Source: Crocinitomicaceae bacterium | GTDB lineage: Bacteria > Bacteroidota > Bacteroidia > Flavobacteriales_D > Crocinitomicaceae | NCBI GenBank assembly: GCA_024643725.1 | Contig: JAHEMJ010000001.1 | Coordinates: 89,138 to 153,137 of the forward strand | Direction of reading: 5' to 3' | Length of the DNA stretch: 64,000 nucleotides | Shown here: piece after piece, positions 17,492-26,848 of the stretch | How the letters are laid out: each line of letters begins with the position of its first letter | Numbering within the stretch: position 1 is the first letter of the stretch | The notes under the pieces: generated by a model | What the model was told of the DNA's origin: nothing | The model's database searches: none | Seen by the model: the letters and a program-made list of their open reading frames with translations, nothing else | Position numbers and translations under genes: made by a program

Positions 17492-17976
17492 TGGTTCGCA
17501 TCATACACCACATACTCGATTTCTTTTATCCACTTGTTCGACGAATAATGGACAAGACAACTTATTACTATGCCGCTTGTGGCAGTGGAAACCTTGTGTT
17601 GAGTTGGATTCTATTCTTTCTGTTTTTCAACGTGCTTTTTCAAAAGCAAGATTTCACGTTTGACAATCTTCCTTTTGGAATGGGTGTTAAAACCATTTCT
17701 GCACTGACGTTGAGCTCCATTATCTGTGCGTGCATTTCCTTTCTCATTGGATTCTTGCTCATGCGCTATGTGGTTTTTACCGAAAGTCAGTTAAAAGGTC
17801 GTGCCCAATTTTTTCGCTATGGACTAAGCGCTGTGATTACTTCCACCACCAACTGGGGATTATTGAAAGTCCTAGTACTCGGAATGGGCATTTTTCCTTC
17901 CATCGCAAATATCCTCGCATCTTGTGTTGTCGTTACGATTAGTTATTTACTGCAACGAAAATTCAGTTTCAAATAA
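17491..17976 (+). CDS. GtrA-like membrane protein
   Basis: This 161-residue protein has four membrane helices (roughly 27-50, 67-93, 101-120 and 128-150) in the GtrA pattern, including FFRYGLSAVITSTTNWGLLK and, at the end, ISYLLQRKFSFK. GtrA proteins are linked to moving lipid-linked sugars across the inner membrane for surface glycan modification. Neighbouring asnB and the convergent glycan genes fit that setting. Its start overlaps the DUF2797 stop by one base. Confidence 0.88.
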   Translation: MVRIIHHILDFFYPLVRRIMDKTTYYYAACGSGNLVLSWILFFLFFNVLFQKQDFTFDNLPFGMGVKTISALTLSSIICACISFLIGFLLMRYVVFTESQLKGRAQFFRYGLSAVITSTTNWGLLKVLVLGMGIFPSIANILASCVVVTISYLLQRKFSFK

Positions 17977-17982
17977 GTTCTC

Positions 17983-20025
17983 ATGTGCGGAATAAGCGGA
18001 ATCGTTCAGCTTCAACAGCATTCTAGTGATCTCGCCGAGGTCCTGCAAAACATGAATGACCGCTTGCAGCATCGCGGTCCTGATGACGAAGGATTTACCT
18101 TGTTTTCAAACGGAGTAGCAACTTGCTTGGGCGGAAAAGACACTCCCAAAGAAAGCTACGTTTCTACCCTATCCTACGCACCAAAATCAGCCATTTCGGA
18201 CGTACGAAATGTAAATTTCCAACTGGGATTTGGTCACCGACGATTAGCCATAATTGATTTGAGCGCAGGTGGACACCAACCCATGTGTTTAGCCAATGAC
18301 TCAAAGCTTTGGATTACACTGAACGGTGAAATCTACAATTACCTGGAATTGCGAGCAGAACTCATTCAACTTGGACATCGTTTTCAAACCGAATCGGATA
18401 CTGAGGTCGTTCTTGCATCCTACAAACAATGGGGGAAAGACTGTTTGAGCCGCTTCAATGGCATGTGGTCCTTTGTCATTTTCGATCAGCAAAAAAACAT
18501 ATTATTCGGTTCCCGTGACCGTTTCGGGGTGAAGCCCATGTACTATGTGCACAACGACCAGCATTTCGCTTTCGCCTCCGAACTGAAGTCCTTATTGGAA
18601 GTCCCAAGTTATCGTGCATCGGTGAACACCAATGCGATTTTGCCTTTTTTACTTTATGGACATGTAGAGTTAGATTGCGAAGGATTTTTCAAGGATTTGT
18701 TTGAACTTAGCCCAAGTCATTTCTTTGAATTTGATCTCGCTAGCAAGCATCTAAACATTGAGCGATACTACGAATTAGGCATTCAGAAAAAGAATCCCAC
18801 ATTTAACCAAACGCATTTTGACCAAGCGAAGAAAAACATACAACTCGGGATTGAAAAAGCGATCGAATTACGTTTCCGAAGTGATGTCCCAATCGGATTT
18901 TGCTTAAGCGGAGGATTGGATAGCTCAACCATTGTTTGCACAGCTTCTGAACTGGCCAAAAAACATGAGATCGCTTCGCTAAAACACGGAATTCACACCT
19001 TTACCGCCAGCAATGATTCCCCGATGGATGAGTCCGAATGGGCAAAACAAGTTGTTGATCAAACCCATGCAACCTGGCACAACACCATTGTGGATTCTCG
19101 CACACTTGTACAGGACATTCAATCCCTCATTTATTACCAAGATATTCCGCTTGCCACCACCAGCACATACGCACAAAGTCGCGTGATGAAAGCAGCAAAA
19201 GAAGCGGAAATGACCATCCTCATCGACGGACAAGGAGGTGATGAGTTATTCGCTGGTTATCAGTCTTTTTACTATTCCTACTTCCATCAATTGATAAAGT
19301 CTTTTAGTTGGCTGTCACTCTGGAAAGAAGGCCGTTCTCTAGCGAATAGTCCAAGTTCATTGAAAGCACTTTTGATGGCAAAAATGAAAAGTCACCTCAC
19401 GTTTTTTCCTTCCGGAATTCAACGGCTGTTCAGTCTGAGATTGAAACCTGAAACGAGCTACCTGAATCCTGATTTTCTAAAAAATCAACAATCCCAATTG
19501 AACCTTGTTGGAGATTTTAAATCCGATTCACTGAACGACCGACTGAAAGCATATTGCACGGAACACTATTTAAAAGGCTTATTGCGATGGGAGGACCGCT
19601 GCTCCATGCAGTATTCCATTGAATCCCGAACACCTTTTTCGGATGACATCGATTTGATTGAATTGGCTTTCCAAATGCCTGCAAATTATAAGATTCGTCA
19701 CGGATGGAGTAAATACATCTTGCGTGAATCCATCAGAGGACTCGTTCCAGAATCCATTCGTTTGCGCAAGGATAAAAAAGGGTTCTCCATTCCTCAAAAT
19801 CAATGGTTGATGGAACAGGAATCCGCCTTTTTCACGCTCTTTCAAGAATTGAAAGCGTTGGATACACATGAATTTGTATTGAAATCGAAAATCGAGGAAG
19901 ACTGGAAATTCATTTTCTCCGATGTAAGACACGCAAAGCGACAAGACCTTATCTTCCGCTATGTCTGCTATTTAATCTGGTTAAAACAGTTTATTTCTCC
20001 GTCAGAGGAAGTTTCTTTAGCGTAA
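17983..20025 (+). CDS. asnB: Glutamine-hydrolysing asparagine synthase
   Basis: This 680-residue protein starts MCGISGIVQ, exposing the N-terminal nucleophile Cys2 of class II amidotransferases. The glutaminase domain includes HRRLAIIDLSAGGHQPM and LNGEIYNYLELR. The synthetase domain has the PP-loop SGGLDSS and GQGGDELFAGY. It is longer than typical AsnB (near 550-630 residues), with an extra stretch around residues 45-75. Beyond asparagine, close homologues in glycan clusters may amidate sugar acids; the GtrA, flippase and glycosyltransferase neighbours make that plausible. Its last 35 nt overlap the convergent methyltransferase gene. Confidence 0.9.
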   Translation: MCGISGIVQLQQHSSDLAEVLQNMNDRLQHRGPDDEGFTLFSNGVATCLGGKDTPKESYVSTLSYAPKSAISDVRNVNFQLGFGHRRLAIIDLSAGGHQPMCLANDSKLWITLNGEIYNYLELRAELIQLGHRFQTESDTEVVLASYKQWGKDCLSRFNGMWSFVIFDQQKNILFGSRDRFGVKPMYYVHNDQHFAFASELKSLLEVPSYRASVNTNAILPFLLYGHVELDCEGFFKDLFELSPSHFFEFDLASKHLNIERYYELGIQKKNPTFNQTHFDQAKKNIQLGIEKAIELRFRSDVPIGFCLSGGLDSSTIVCTASELAKKHEIASLKHGIHTFTASNDSPMDESEWAKQVVDQTHATWHNTIVDSRTLVQDIQSLIYYQDIPLATTSTYAQSRVMKAAKEAEMTILIDGQGGDELFAGYQSFYYSYFHQLIKSFSWLSLWKEGRSLANSPSSLKALLMAKMKSHLTFFPSGIQRLFSLRLKPETSYLNPDFLKNQQSQLNLVGDFKSDSLNDRLKAYCTEHYLKGLLRWEDRCSMQYSIESRTPFSDDIDLIELAFQMPANYKIRHGWSKYILRESIRGLVPESIRLRKDKKGFSIPQNQWLMEQESAFFTLFQELKALDTHEFVLKSKIEEDWKFIFSDVRHAKRQDLIFRYVCYLIWLKQFISPSEEVSLA

Positions 20026-20803
20026 GTTCAAAAGAAGTTCTTGGCAATCGATTGATTTGAATGGATTCTGATGGTACATCGAACGGCAAATACACCGCAC
20101 ACAAGCTATTTTCAACCAAGTACACTTTAGCATGCATCTCTGTTGGTAGTCCTTCATAAATCCCACGCAAGACTTCATAACGTGGATATTCTGTATCTAC
20201 TTTCGCGTCGTGCCACACGATGATAGACTTTTCATTTTTCAAAAAGGAGCGCAGTTTGGTTGTATCACGTCGAACAGCCTCTGTTGAATGATCTCCATCG
20301 ATGAAAATCAAATCGTAGGTTTGATGAAGCGTTTCAAAATCGAAGGATTGCGAATCACCGAAAACATGCTGAATATTTACTTTATCTTTCGAGAAAAAAC
20401 GATGTGATGCTACGTAATCCTTTGGGAGACCTAAGGAAAGTAATTGCTCATCCCCAAGATTAAATGTTGTGACGCGATCCACATATGATGAAACATTCGC
20501 AGCACTCTCCCCTCTCCACGTGCCAATTTCCAAATAATCCTTCACGTCATATTTGCGACAAAGCAATTGCAAGAGCGCGAAGTCCGTTGCCAACGATGAG
20601 CCAGATAAAAAGGCATACGGCGTAATTTTCACCTCATCGGAATCCATTAAATCTACCAAGCGAATTTGTCGAAAGGACAAGTTCGGGTAAGCTTTTTCGA
20701 AGGACTCTTTCGCTACCATTTCATCTTTTAGGACATTATTCAACAAATAAGGTTTTTGAATAATTAACTGAACGGCTTTAATAAACTTCGATATTTTGTT
20801 CAT
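19991..20803 (-). CDS. Class I SAM-dependent methyltransferase (Methyltransf_24 type)
   Basis: This 270-residue protein has a Rossmann SAM-binding domain: motif I DYLEIGTWRGESAANV near residues 90-105, then HVFGDSQSFDF and the metal-site-like LIFIDGDHSTEAVRRD. This pattern is typical of O-methyltransferases in glycan clusters. A basic N-terminal helical stretch has no signal peptide. It is the last gene of a minus-strand unit with a flippase and glycosyltransferase, which suggests it methylates the glycan. Its 3' end overlaps asnB tail to tail by 35 nt. Confidence 0.82.
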   Translation of the reverse strand: MNKISKFIKAVQLIIQKPYLLNNVLKDEMVAKESFEKAYPNLSFRQIRLVDLMDSDEVKITPYAFLSGSSLATDFALLQLLCRKYDVKDYLEIGTWRGESAANVSSYVDRVTTFNLGDEQLLSLGLPKDYVASHRFFSKDKVNIQHVFGDSQSFDFETLHQTYDLIFIDGDHSTEAVRRDTTKLRSFLKNEKSIIVWHDAKVDTEYPRYEVLRGIYEGLPTEMHAKVYLVENSLCAVYLPFDVPSESIQINRLPRTSFELTLKKLPLTEK

Positions 20804-20806
20804 GTC

Positions 20807-22081
20807 CTAATTGCTTTTTGACCAATGCGATTTCAACATTCCCCAAGACTCACTTAAATCTTGAACGGATGGAAAGATGACAAATTTACCACCATCTCGG
20901 TAAAAATACACGATGACGATGAAAGAAGTTACGAAATAGGAACTACTCGCAGCCATGGCTGCACCGAAAATTTTATACGATGGAATGAAATAATAAGCTG
21001 TAGCAAATGTTACAATGAGTCCTACGCCGGAAGCGACTGCATTGACCAAATAGCGTCCATGTCCAGAAAAATAATGTCCAATAATCAATGCGTAATTAAA
21101 CACCCAGATTCCTGGGGCTAAAAGCAGCATCAACTGATTTAACTGATGAAATTCTTTTCCAAACAACCAGGTAAAGAAAGCGTCGGGAATCATCAAGAGA
21201 ACGACTAGTGCTAAAAAAGCGGTCAAGAGTCCGTACTTGGTTAATTGCTCCGTAATGCGCTTCGTATAAGATACATCCGTTGAATTAGCAATTCGGGCAT
21301 ATTGCCATAGGGAAATACTCGTTGAAATCATCCAGACGGACTCAATCACGGAAACGGCATTGGAATAAATACCTACTTCGGCATCCCCACAGTAGCGTTC
21401 CAAAAAGAAATAACTCAAGCGAAAACTCAACAATTGAAAAACGTGCGCCAATTGATTTTGAAATCCATAAAACAACAGGGACTTAAAGGCTTCCATTAAT
21501 CCTGCACTTGAAATCGATTCCTCCGGATGCCACTCATTTCGAACGAACAAGATGCTCGTCAGAAACGTACATCCATATGCCACAAATAAAGCCAAAACAT
21601 AGGCTTCCGGTGTGAGATTCCAAGCGAAGAAAAATTGTAAAAACAAGGTCAACAACGTCAATCCAGGGACAAGGAAACTCAAGAGATTGAACTGTTTCAA
21701 TTTCTCCTTTCCTAAAAGAATGGAACTATGAATGGAAACAAAGGAGGAAATCCCGCTTAATACAACCACCAATAAAATGTACCTCTCATGTACCAACGGC
21801 ACAAAGATTAGTACGAAGTACGTCATGACACTGACGAGAATGGTCCATAAGTAAGAAGCCAAAAATAAATTCTTACGATTTAACCGACTCGCCAAATAGA
21901 CGATCGATGCGCCTCCCACCATGTTGTCAAAAATGGTAATGATGGCCACCATGGCAAGAACAATGCTTTGCTCTCCTTTTCCGGCTGCACCAACATAGCG
22001 CGAAACCAAAATGGCAATCAACAGATTGAAAATGGCAGATATCAAGCGAACCCCAAAGTTTCCAAGTATTTTACTGACCAT
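20807..22081 (-). CDS. Oligosaccharide flippase (Wzx/MATE-like)
   Basis: This 424-residue protein has about 12 membrane helices, starting MVSKILGNFGVRLISAIFNL with LIAILVSRYVGAAGKGEQS next, the typical opening of polysaccharide_synt family flippases. It should move an undecaprenyl-linked oligosaccharide to the periplasmic face. It overlaps the glycosyltransferase gene upstream by 11 nt and is 3 nt from the methyltransferase gene, so the three are one unit. A second, unrelated-looking flippase lies at 62.2-63.7 kb. Confidence 0.9.
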   Translation of the reverse strand: MVSKILGNFGVRLISAIFNLLIAILVSRYVGAAGKGEQSIVLAMVAIITIFDNMVGGASIVYLASRLNRKNLFLASYLWTILVSVMTYFVLIFVPLVHERYILLVVVLSGISSFVSIHSSILLGKEKLKQFNLLSFLVPGLTLLTLFLQFFFAWNLTPEAYVLALFVAYGCTFLTSILFVRNEWHPEESISSAGLMEAFKSLLFYGFQNQLAHVFQLLSFRLSYFFLERYCGDAEVGIYSNAVSVIESVWMISTSISLWQYARIANSTDVSYTKRITEQLTKYGLLTAFLALVVLLMIPDAFFTWLFGKEFHQLNQLMLLLAPGIWVFNYALIIGHYFSGHGRYLVNAVASGVGLIVTFATAYYFIPSYKIFGAAMAASSSYFVTSFIVIVYFYRDGGKFVIFPSVQDLSESWGMLKSHWSKSN

Positions 22082-23234
22082 AAGTGGATCGAACAGATTG
22101 ATAAACGTTGGACAGCTTCACCCCTATGGATTGGTAACTAAATAACTGAACAGCTTCTTTGTGCATGGCTTCGGGACGATAGTCCTCCAAACGTAAAATC
22201 ACCTGATTTATTGCCTCCACAAGTGCCGATTGATTTTCGGAAGGAACCAACATTCCATTTTCATTGTGCACAATTTCCTTTATTCCTCCGACATTGGTGG
22301 AGACGATTGGGACGCCACATGAAATCGCTTCGATCAATACGCATGGTAAATTTTCAAATCGACTGCTCAAGACAAACACATCGGCTTGCTGCAATATCCG
22401 AGCGACTCCTTGCGCTGTCTGCATTCCATGAAATGTGACATGCGATTGAATTCCTAAATCCGCAATGAATCCTTGAAAGATGGAGAAATCCCCATCACTC
22501 ACTATATCCAAATGTATGTTTGGATGAAACTTATGCACCTCCGAAAAGGCACGAAATAACAATGCTGGATTCTTTTGTACCTCATCCAAAGAAGAAACGT
22601 GCACCAATCGCAGCAATTCTCGGTTGGATTTCGCTGTTGGGACAAATAAATCGGTATCGATGACATTGTACACCACGTTCATATCAGTTTGAATACCCTT
22701 TTGTTTCATGGAGGTCGCTAAATCCTCGCTCACAGGAAGAATGAGCGTTGCTTTTTTCGCTGCCCATCTCGTCAATGACATCTGCAAGCCACTCGGTTTT
22801 GGATTCGCATCACTGGAGTAACAGGTCCAATGTTCGGAAACAATGTATGGAATTCGATGTTTCCAACTTAATAATCGCGCGACAATTCCGATGGGATACA
22901 CAACATTCGCATGAATTAAATCCGGCTGAAATCCTTCGCGTTTTAGTTGATTCAACATCCGAAAGTACGTCAAAATCATGCGGAGATAGTTCCAAATCAT
23001 GCCAACGATGGGCAAGTTGGATTTCTTCAAATAAACAATGTAGACAGGAAATGGATGTTGTTCAAAGACCGTTTCGGATGACTGATGTAAGGAATCATCC
23101 AAACAAACATAGATTAACCGAACATGATTTTCCAAGGATGCCGCAATCGCATGTTGATGAACAAAATTTCCATGCGTGGGTTTGATCCGATTCGGATACC
23201 AACTTGACAGGAATAAAATGTTCCTTTTATGCAT
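22071..23234 (-). CDS. Glycosyltransferase family 4
   Basis: This 387-residue GT-B enzyme opens with NILFLSSWYPNRIKPTHGNF and has LIHANVVYPIGIVARLLS. The C-terminal nucleotide-sugar site is SRFENLPCVLIEAISCGVPIVST, with the conserved E-x7-E: the Glu of SRFENLP and that of IEAISCG. It transfers an activated sugar to a growing glycan at the inner membrane; donor and acceptor are unknown. It follows the cysteine desulfurase gene by 15 nt. Confidence 0.9.
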   Translation of the reverse strand: MHKRNILFLSSWYPNRIKPTHGNFVHQHAIAASLENHVRLIYVCLDDSLHQSSETVFEQHPFPVYIVYLKKSNLPIVGMIWNYLRMILTYFRMLNQLKREGFQPDLIHANVVYPIGIVARLLSWKHRIPYIVSEHWTCYSSDANPKPSGLQMSLTRWAAKKATLILPVSEDLATSMKQKGIQTDMNVVYNVIDTDLFVPTAKSNRELLRLVHVSSLDEVQKNPALLFRAFSEVHKFHPNIHLDIVSDGDFSIFQGFIADLGIQSHVTFHGMQTAQGVARILQQADVFVLSSRFENLPCVLIEAISCGVPIVSTNVGGIKEIVHNENGMLVPSENQSALVEAINQVILRLEDYRPEAMHKEAVQLFSYQSIGVKLSNVYQSVRSTYGQ

Positions 23235-23249
23235 GCATTTTTGCGATTA

Positions 23250-24389
23250 CTAGCTTAAGTTTTTTTGATAGACCAAACGCAATTGTTCTAACGCGTAATC
23301 TATTTCTTCTTTTGTGGTGTAGCGAGAGAAGGAAAAACGCGCATTTGGACGACTCATGTCCGCATGAATACCTTCCAATACGTGTGAGCCTTTTGTCGCT
23401 CCGGAAGTACACGCACTTCCACCACTTACTGCTACGCCTTTTAAATCGAGCGTAAACAACAACATGCTTGTTTTTTCCGTCGCTGGTAGGCAGACATTTA
23501 AAACCGTGTACAATGCCTTATCGTAGTCAGTTTCTCCATGAAAGAAGACGGTTGGGAAACTTTTTTTCAACTCCTCCATCATGTAGGACTTCAGTCCAAA
23601 CACGTGTTGTTGGTGCGCTTCGACATCCTCGTATGCTAAATCCATGGCTTTTGCCAATCCAACTATCCCAGCCATATTTTCTGTTCCTCCGCGCAGTCCT
23701 CTTTCTTGAGCGCCACCGTGTATAAACGAAGAAACTTTGGTTTTCTTGTTTACATACAAAAATCCAACGCCTTTTGGCCCATGAAACTTGTGCGCTGCAC
23801 AGGTGATAAAATCGATATCTAATTCAGACAAATCAAAACGGAAATGCCCCATGGTTTGTACCGTATCCGAATGGAAATAAGCACCGTATTGACGACATAT
23901 TTTTGCGATTTCTGAAATTGGAATCATGGTCGCTATTTCATTATTGGCATGCATTAAAGAAACCAATGTCAGTTTTCCGTCCTTCAGCAACGATGCTAAT
24001 TGTGACAAATCAATGTTTCCTTTCGCATCTAGGTCCAATAAAACCAATTCTACTTTTTCATGATTCGAAATCGACTCTGCGGTGTGTCCAACAGCGTGAT
24101 GCTCAATAGACGTTGTGATGATGCGCTTCACTCCTAGTTCCGTTACAGACGCATGAATGGCCATGTTATCCGCTTCCGTCCCACCCGATGTGAAAATAAT
24201 TTCCGAAGGAGCGCAATTTAAATGTTTCGCAATTGTGCGTCGAGAAGTTTCCAAAAGTGCTTTGGCATTTCTTCCAAAAGAATGCGTTGAAGAAGGATTT
24301 CCAAATGTTTCTCTTAACACAGGGATCATGGCATCAACCACCTCTGGCGCGACCGGTGTTGTCGCCGCATTATCTAAATACACACGCAT
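23250..24389 (-). CDS. Cysteine desulfurase (NifS/IscS family)
   Basis: This 379-residue PLP enzyme has TSGGTEADNMAIHA, the PLP lysine Lys201 in AAHKFHGPKG, and the active cysteine Cys327 in SGGSACTSGATKGSH, within the flexible loop of group I desulfurases. It makes persulfide sulfur for FeS clusters or tRNA thiolation; mnmA, a thiolation enzyme, lies at 50 kb, and rimO, an FeS enzyme, is 1 kb away. No IscU or SufU scaffold is beside it. Oddly, it leads the glycan unit. A near-match promoter box (TATCTTCG, 24403-24410) precedes it. Confidence 0.92.
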   Translation of the reverse strand: MRVYLDNAATTPVAPEVVDAMIPVLRETFGNPSSTHSFGRNAKALLETSRRTIAKHLNCAPSEIIFTSGGTEADNMAIHASVTELGVKRIITTSIEHHAVGHTAESISNHEKVELVLLDLDAKGNIDLSQLASLLKDGKLTLVSLMHANNEIATMIPISEIAKICRQYGAYFHSDTVQTMGHFRFDLSELDIDFITCAAHKFHGPKGVGFLYVNKKTKVSSFIHGGAQERGLRGGTENMAGIVGLAKAMDLAYEDVEAHQQHVFGLKSYMMEELKKSFPTVFFHGETDYDKALYTVLNVCLPATEKTSMLLFTLDLKGVAVSGGSACTSGATKGSHVLEGIHADMSRPNARFSFSRYTTKEEIDYALEQLRLVYQKNLS

Positions 24390-24482
24390 ACTGAAGTTTT
24401 GGCGAAGATAAGAATTTTATGGCACTTCAATAATTCACAATGGACCAATGTACAAAGAAGAAATAAATGTTAATTTTAAAAC

Positions 24483-24803
24483 ATGAATGATGACCTGTTA
24501 TATTTCTGGATTACCGGAACGATCTTTGGATTAGTCATGCTGTTGGTGAAATCTCCACCGGTATGGAAGTACTTCCACTCCATTATTTTTCTCGGGTACT
24601 TCGTCAACGCGTATTGGGAAATGAATGGACCGAATCACAGCGGGTATATGGATTTATTCATTATCCTATTTACAATCGTTCACATCATTCTATTCCTCAT
24701 TGGAAAACTGATTTTTGGATTTTTTCGTCGTCAGAATGAACGGTCGGAGTCGCTCGCTCAAATGTTTCAAAGACAGTCGGAAGAAAACAAAGACGGGGAA
24801 TAA
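24483..24803 (+). CDS. Small membrane protein, unknown function
   Basis: This 106-residue protein has three predicted membrane helices (about 8-22, 30-45 and 57-80) and a charged tail (RRQNERSESLAQMFQRQSEE). I do not recognise the family. It stands alone between a divergent desulfurase gene and a convergent lipoprotein gene whose stop is one base away. Confidence 0.65.
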   Translation: MNDDLLYFWITGTIFGLVMLLVKSPPVWKYFHSIIFLGYFVNAYWEMNGPNHSGYMDLFIILFTIVHIILFLIGKLIFGFFRRQNERSESLAQMFQRQSEENKDGE

Positions 24804-24804
24804 C

Positions 24805-25443
24805 TTAGTCCAGCTTCACCAATTCAAGTGCATTCACCTTCAGTGTATTCTTTTCGAACACAAAAGGCATCAGTGTATCACAAAGCGGATACGAATAGGT
24901 AACCCCAACAAACGGTTTTCCTTTTCGAATCATGAATTGCAGTTGGTCCATATTTGGAGCTGTGCACAAATGTAGTTTACGTTCGGCTAATTGTTCTACA
25001 ATGTGCTTTTTAAAATCTGCATGCGCGGCAAATTTCACCTCGTAAATGGAATCGTTTTTTAGAAAATACGTTTGAATCTCTTTCAGTTGAAAGGATTTAT
25101 TTCCCATTGGACACTTCACACGAACTTCCTTTTGAAAACAAAGTAGTGATTTACTGAAATGTTTGACGCGATACTCAACATTCAAGTTTTCCTGTTCTGT
25201 GCAATACACTCCAATCGTGTCATGCATCACCAAATGATGCATCAATGATTGAAATTTACTCGAAACAAAGTATGGATGACGCAAATGGATACTTGTCAAT
25301 TGAACATCTCTTTCCTTGTATGGAAGTTGGGCTTCAGAAAATGCATCAGAAACAAGGTTTAACCTTCCCTTTTCAGCCGTGGTATCTGTATTACATGAAG
25401 TCGATGCAAGAAACAGCAAGAAAAACGAAACGATTAATTTCAT
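24805..25443 (-). CDS. Lipoprotein of unknown function
   Basis: This 212-residue protein starts at the ATG at 25443, directly before a lipoprotein signal peptide (SFFLLFLASTSC, Cys17). The longer frame to 25500 would overlap rimO and has no signal at its start. The mature protein is beta-rich with no motif I know. It follows rimO by 7 nt and is probably cotranscribed. Confidence 0.7.
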   Translation of the reverse strand: MKLIVSFFLLFLASTSCNTDTTAEKGRLNLVSDAFSEAQLPYKERDVQLTSIHLRHPYFVSSKFQSLMHHLVMHDTIGVYCTEQENLNVEYRVKHFSKSLLCFQKEVRVKCPMGNKSFQLKEIQTYFLKNDSIYEVKFAAHADFKKHIVEQLAERKLHLCTAPNMDQLQFMIRKGKPFVGVTYSYPLCDTLMPFVFEKNTLKVNALELVKLD

Positions 25444-25450
25444 GTATACT

Positions 25451-26773
25451 TTATTTTTGCGAAGAAACGACTTGACCATACAAATCGTAATGATCTGCAC
25501 TGGTTATTAGAATACGCTCAAAATCTCCTAATCGAACAAATGCTTCTGATTTTTTTATCAATACTTCATTATCCACCTCTGGCGAATCAAACTCTGTACG
25601 TCCAATAAAATAGTCCCCTTCAACGCGGTCAAAAAGCACTTTATATTCGTTACCTATCTTTTGTTGATTCAGCTCGTAACTGATTCCAGATTGTAACTCC
25701 ATGAATTCATCCGCACGTTTCTTCTTCGTTTTGGCGGAAACATCATCGGTAAAATTATAGGCATGTGTATTTTCCTCGTGGGAATAGGTGAAAATGCCTA
25801 AACGATCGAAACGACTGCGTTCCACAAATTCGTACATTTCTTTGAAGTCTGCCGCTGTTTCTCCTGGATATCCAGCGATCAACGTTGTACGCAATGCAAT
25901 TCCCGGTACTTTTTGACGAATGGTCTGAATCAATTCCTCCGTCTTTTCGCGCGTAATTCCACGGCGCATAGCTTGTAGGATTTTAGTAGAGCCGTGTTGC
26001 AACGGCATATCCAAATACTTACAAACATTGTCGCGCTCGTTCATCACATCGAGCACATCCATCGGGAATCCGGATGGATAAGCATAATGCAAACGAATCC
26101 ATTCAATCCCTTCTACATCGGACAGACGTTTGATTAAATCAGAAAGTGCCCGTTTTTTGTACAAGTCTAATCCATAATAGGTTAAGTCTTGTGCGATGAG
26201 CATTAACTCCTTCACTCCTTTTGCTGCCAATCCTTTCGCTTGAAGGACTAAATCCTCCATGGGCGTTGAAAGGTGATTTCCACGCATGATTGGAATGGCA
26301 CAGAACGAACAAGGACGATCACATCCTTCTGCAATTTTAAAATAAGCGTAATGATTTGGTGTCGTCAGTAGACGTTCGCCTACCAATTCATGTTTATAGT
26401 CCGCCTTCAAGGTTTTCAATAAACGCGGCAAGTCTCTGGTACCGAAGTACGCATCGACTTCAGGAATTTCTCGTTCCAAATCATCTTTGTAGCGTTCGGA
26501 CAGACATCCCGTTACGTATACTTTATCCACCAGTCCTTCTGCCTTTGCTTCCGCATAGCGAATTATCGTGTCAATGGACTCTTGTTTCGCGTTGTCAATG
26601 AAACCACACGTGTTAATAATGACAATTTCTGCATCATCTTCCATTGACTCATGTTCAACGTCAAAATGATTGGCTTTCAATTGGGCCATCATGACTTCGG
26701 AATCGTAGGTGTTTTTCGAACATCCCAGCGTTACGACGTTGACTTTGTTCTTTTTTAGTGTTTTTGTTTTCAT
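25451..26773 (-). CDS. rimO: Ribosomal protein S12 methylthiotransferase RimO
   Basis: This 440-residue protein has the three methylthiotransferase parts: an N-terminal UPF0004 domain (NVVTLGCSKNTYDSEVMMAQ with its FeS cysteines), the radical SAM domain with CDRPCSFCAIP (CxxxCxxC), and a C-terminal TRAM domain. It adds a methylthio group to an aspartate of S12. The start at 26773 is preferred over 26842 because a promoter box at 26782-26789 lies just ahead of it and the family begins near KVNVVTLGCSKN. Confidence 0.95.
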   Translation of the reverse strand: MKTKTLKKNKVNVVTLGCSKNTYDSEVMMAQLKANHFDVEHESMEDDAEIVIINTCGFIDNAKQESIDTIIRYAEAKAEGLVDKVYVTGCLSERYKDDLEREIPEVDAYFGTRDLPRLLKTLKADYKHELVGERLLTTPNHYAYFKIAEGCDRPCSFCAIPIMRGNHLSTPMEDLVLQAKGLAAKGVKELMLIAQDLTYYGLDLYKKRALSDLIKRLSDVEGIEWIRLHYAYPSGFPMDVLDVMNERDNVCKYLDMPLQHGSTKILQAMRRGITREKTEELIQTIRQKVPGIALRTTLIAGYPGETAADFKEMYEFVERSRFDRLGIFTYSHEENTHAYNFTDDVSAKTKKKRADEFMELQSGISYELNQQKIGNEYKVLFDRVEGDYFIGRTEFDSPEVDNEVLIKKSEAFVRLGDFERILITSADHYDLYGQVVSSQK

Positions 26774-26781
26774 TGCGTGCA

Positions 26782-26789
26782 CAAAAATA
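26782..26789 (-). promoter_or_regulatory. -7 box for rimO, almost leaderless
   Basis: CAAAAATA on plus is TATTTTTG on minus. Its last base is 9 nt upstream of the ATG, leaving a very short leader, and it excludes the longer start. Confidence 0.6.
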
Positions 26790-26811
26790 GGACTCTTTAG
26801 CGAAATGGTAT

Positions 26812-26819
26812 TATTTTTG
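26812..26819 (+). promoter_or_regulatory. -7 box for the lipoprotein-tlyA unit
   Basis: TATTTTTG on plus matches TAnnTTTG, 29 nt before the ATG at 26849, divergent from the rimO box 22 nt away. Confidence 0.55.
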
Positions 26820-26848
26820 ACCCCTCGCAAACTAAAAAACACGAGATT

